A stretch of DNA of 6,436 nt from an uncultured Oscillospiraceae bacterium (GTDB lineage Bacteria; Bacillota; Clostridia; Oscillospirales; Oscillospiraceae), in assembly GCA_959022875.1 (NCBI GenBank), contig CAUFAM010000068.1, forward strand, positions 1 through 6,436. The letters run 5' to 3'. The position numbers were made by a program, and so were the translations under genes. Each line of letters starts with the position of its first letter. Position 1 is the stretch's first letter. Shown piece by piece: positions 5,494-6,436 of the stretch. The notes below the pieces were generated by a model. That model was given only the letters and a program-made list of their open reading frames with translations, was not told the origin of the DNA and did not search any database.

Positions 5494-6436
5494 TGTCTTT
5501 TTCTGCCTTTTTTACGCAATTGCTGGAAAATCCGGCCCTGCTGCTCACCACCCTGCTGCTGTTGGGGGTACTGCTGGTCAATGGCTGGACCGACGCCCCC
5601 AATGCCATCTCCGCGGCGGTAGTCACCGGGGCCCTCCCCTTCCGCCGGGCTGCCCTGCTGGCGGCGGGGTGCAATTTTTTTGGCGTACTGTGCGTGACCA
5701 AGGTCAACGCCTCCGTAGCGGAAACGGTCTACTCCATCGCCCGCTTCGGCGGCGGACCCAAGGCTGCCCTCACCGCCCTGTGCGCCGCCATGACGGCCAT
5801 TGTCCTCTGGGCGGTGCTGGCCTGGGCCCTGGGCATCCCCACCAGTGAGAGCCACGCCCTGGTGGCCGGGATCTCGGGAGCCGCCGCCGCTCTGGAAGGG
5901 AGCTTCTCCTGCATTAATCCGGTGGCCTGGTGTAAGGTGCTGCTGGGGCTTGGGCTGTCTCTTCTGGCCGGTTTCTGGGCGGGAGAATGGGTTCGGCGGC
6001 GGTTCAATTCTGTAAAGTGGAATGACCATACATTCCGTTTGGCACAGATTCCCGGAGCAGCTGGAGCGGCTTTTCTTCACGGAGCCCAGGACGGGCAGAA
6101 GTTTCTGAGCGTCTTTCTGCTGGGCTCCGCCCTGGCCCGGGGCGAGGGTGAGAGCGCCATGGGGGCCGCGCCGGTGTGGCTCATGGGGCTGTGTGCGGGG
6201 TGCATGGCCCTGGGCACCCTGATGGGCGGGCGGCGGATCATTGATACCTTGGGCCGGGACATGGTAGACATCGGGCCCCGGGAGGGGCTGGCGGCGGATG
6301 GGGCCGTCATGGCCTGCCTGCTGGTATCCACCCTGCTGGGGCTGCCCGTCTCCACCACCCACACCCGCACCGCCGCCCTGCTGGGGGTGGGCTCCGGCGG
6401 CGGCTGCCCTGTCAGCTGGCCTGTGGCGGGCAAAAT
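5487..6436 (+). CDS. PiT-family inorganic phosphate permease, 3'-truncated
   Basis: Membrane permease that brings phosphate (often as a metal-phosphate complex) into the cell by cation symport. 316 residues are visible with no stop, and the frame runs off the window. The two PiT inverted repeats are clear: first half NGWTDAPNAIS (32-42) and GIPTSESHALVAG (116-128); second half HGAQDGQKF (198-206) and PVSTTHT (287-293). The paired Asp36 and Asp202 are the conserved acidic residues of the family. Hydrophobic helices occur at about 16-31, 53-71, 94-115, 124-137, 150-167, 205-216, 228-246 and 271-286, with a basic cytoplasmic loop (VRRRFNS at 169-175) between the halves. Members of this size end near 330-340, so little is missing. 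ATG 5487 is chosen because GGAGG (5475-5479) lies 7 bases upstream and the N-terminus fits the family. It begins 30 bases after dinB in the same direction. PiT genes often sit beside a PhoU-like DUF47 gene; none is upstream here. Confidence 0.95.
   Translation, partial: MPLSFSAFFTQLLENPALLLTTLLLLGVLLVNGWTDAPNAISAAVVTGALPFRRAALLAAGCNFFGVLCVTKVNASVAETVYSIARFGGGPKAALTALCAAMTAIVLWAVLAWALGIPTSESHALVAGISGAAAALEGSFSCINPVAWCKVLLGLGLSLLAGFWAGEWVRRRFNSVKWNDHTFRLAQIPGAAGAAFLHGAQDGQKFLSVFLLGSALARGEGESAMGAAPVWLMGLCAGCMALGTLMGGRRIIDTLGRDMVDIGPREGLAADGAVMACLLVSTLLGLPVSTTHTRTAALLGVGSGGGCPVSWPVAGK

Noticed and set aside
5145..6362. Long open frame of 405 codons on the - strand across the end of dinB and the PiT gene
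   Set aside because: Same Gly/Gln/Pro/His-rich shadow composition, and it spans the boundary of two recognised genes on the + strand.

Overview
The window is GC-rich (C or G dominates third codon positions) with strong AGGAGG-type ribosome binding sites and a Bacillus-type LexA box. Together with the gene content (YibE/F membrane protein, short PiT phosphate permease with HGAQDGQK and PVSTTHT motifs), this suggests a high-GC, Gram-positive gut Clostridia member, most likely of the Oscillospiraceae/Flavonifractor type. The placement is inferred from style and families, not from a marker gene.

Layout from left to right. (1) Positions 1-1466 hold the 3' part of an alkaline phosphatase gene. Its promoter, signal peptide and first residues lie off the left edge. 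A strong GC hairpin follows it. (2) Positions 1556-3352 hold a compact three-gene unit on the + strand: a small anchored protein of unknown function, an eight-helix YibE/F-family membrane protein, and a 75-residue membrane protein ending in a zinc ribbon. The first stop overlaps the next gene's ribosome binding site, and the second junction is a 4-base ATGA overlap, so translation is probably coupled. (3) A 15-bp perfect hairpin at 3388-3423 separates this unit from a convergent - strand gene (3425-4045). That gene encodes an XRE-type repressor fused to a multi-helix membrane domain. (4) A 160-base divergent intergenic region carries a near-perfect extended -10 promoter for dinB with a LexA/SOS box overlapping its -35. 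(5) dinB (4206-5456) encodes DNA polymerase IV with an intact catalytic centre and clamp-binding motif. (6) Thirty bases downstream a PiT phosphate permease gene starts (5487) and runs off the right edge. A terminator-like hairpin covers its start codon and ribosome binding site.

How the genes work together. The alkaline phosphatase (phosphate release outside the cell) and PiT permease (phosphate uptake) share a theme, but five genes lie between them and no shared regulation is visible. DinB is a damage-inducible translesion polymerase under direct LexA control. The close dinB-PiT spacing raises the question of SOS read-through into a phosphate transporter, with the hairpin at the junction as a possible attenuator. 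The YibE/F unit has no known function. No RNA genes, CRISPR arrays, insertion sequences or phage genes were seen, and no gene-free stretch exceeds 300 bases. I see no clearly new defence or mobile system; the most unusual pieces are the hairpin over the PiT start and the conserved-looking YibE/F cassette.
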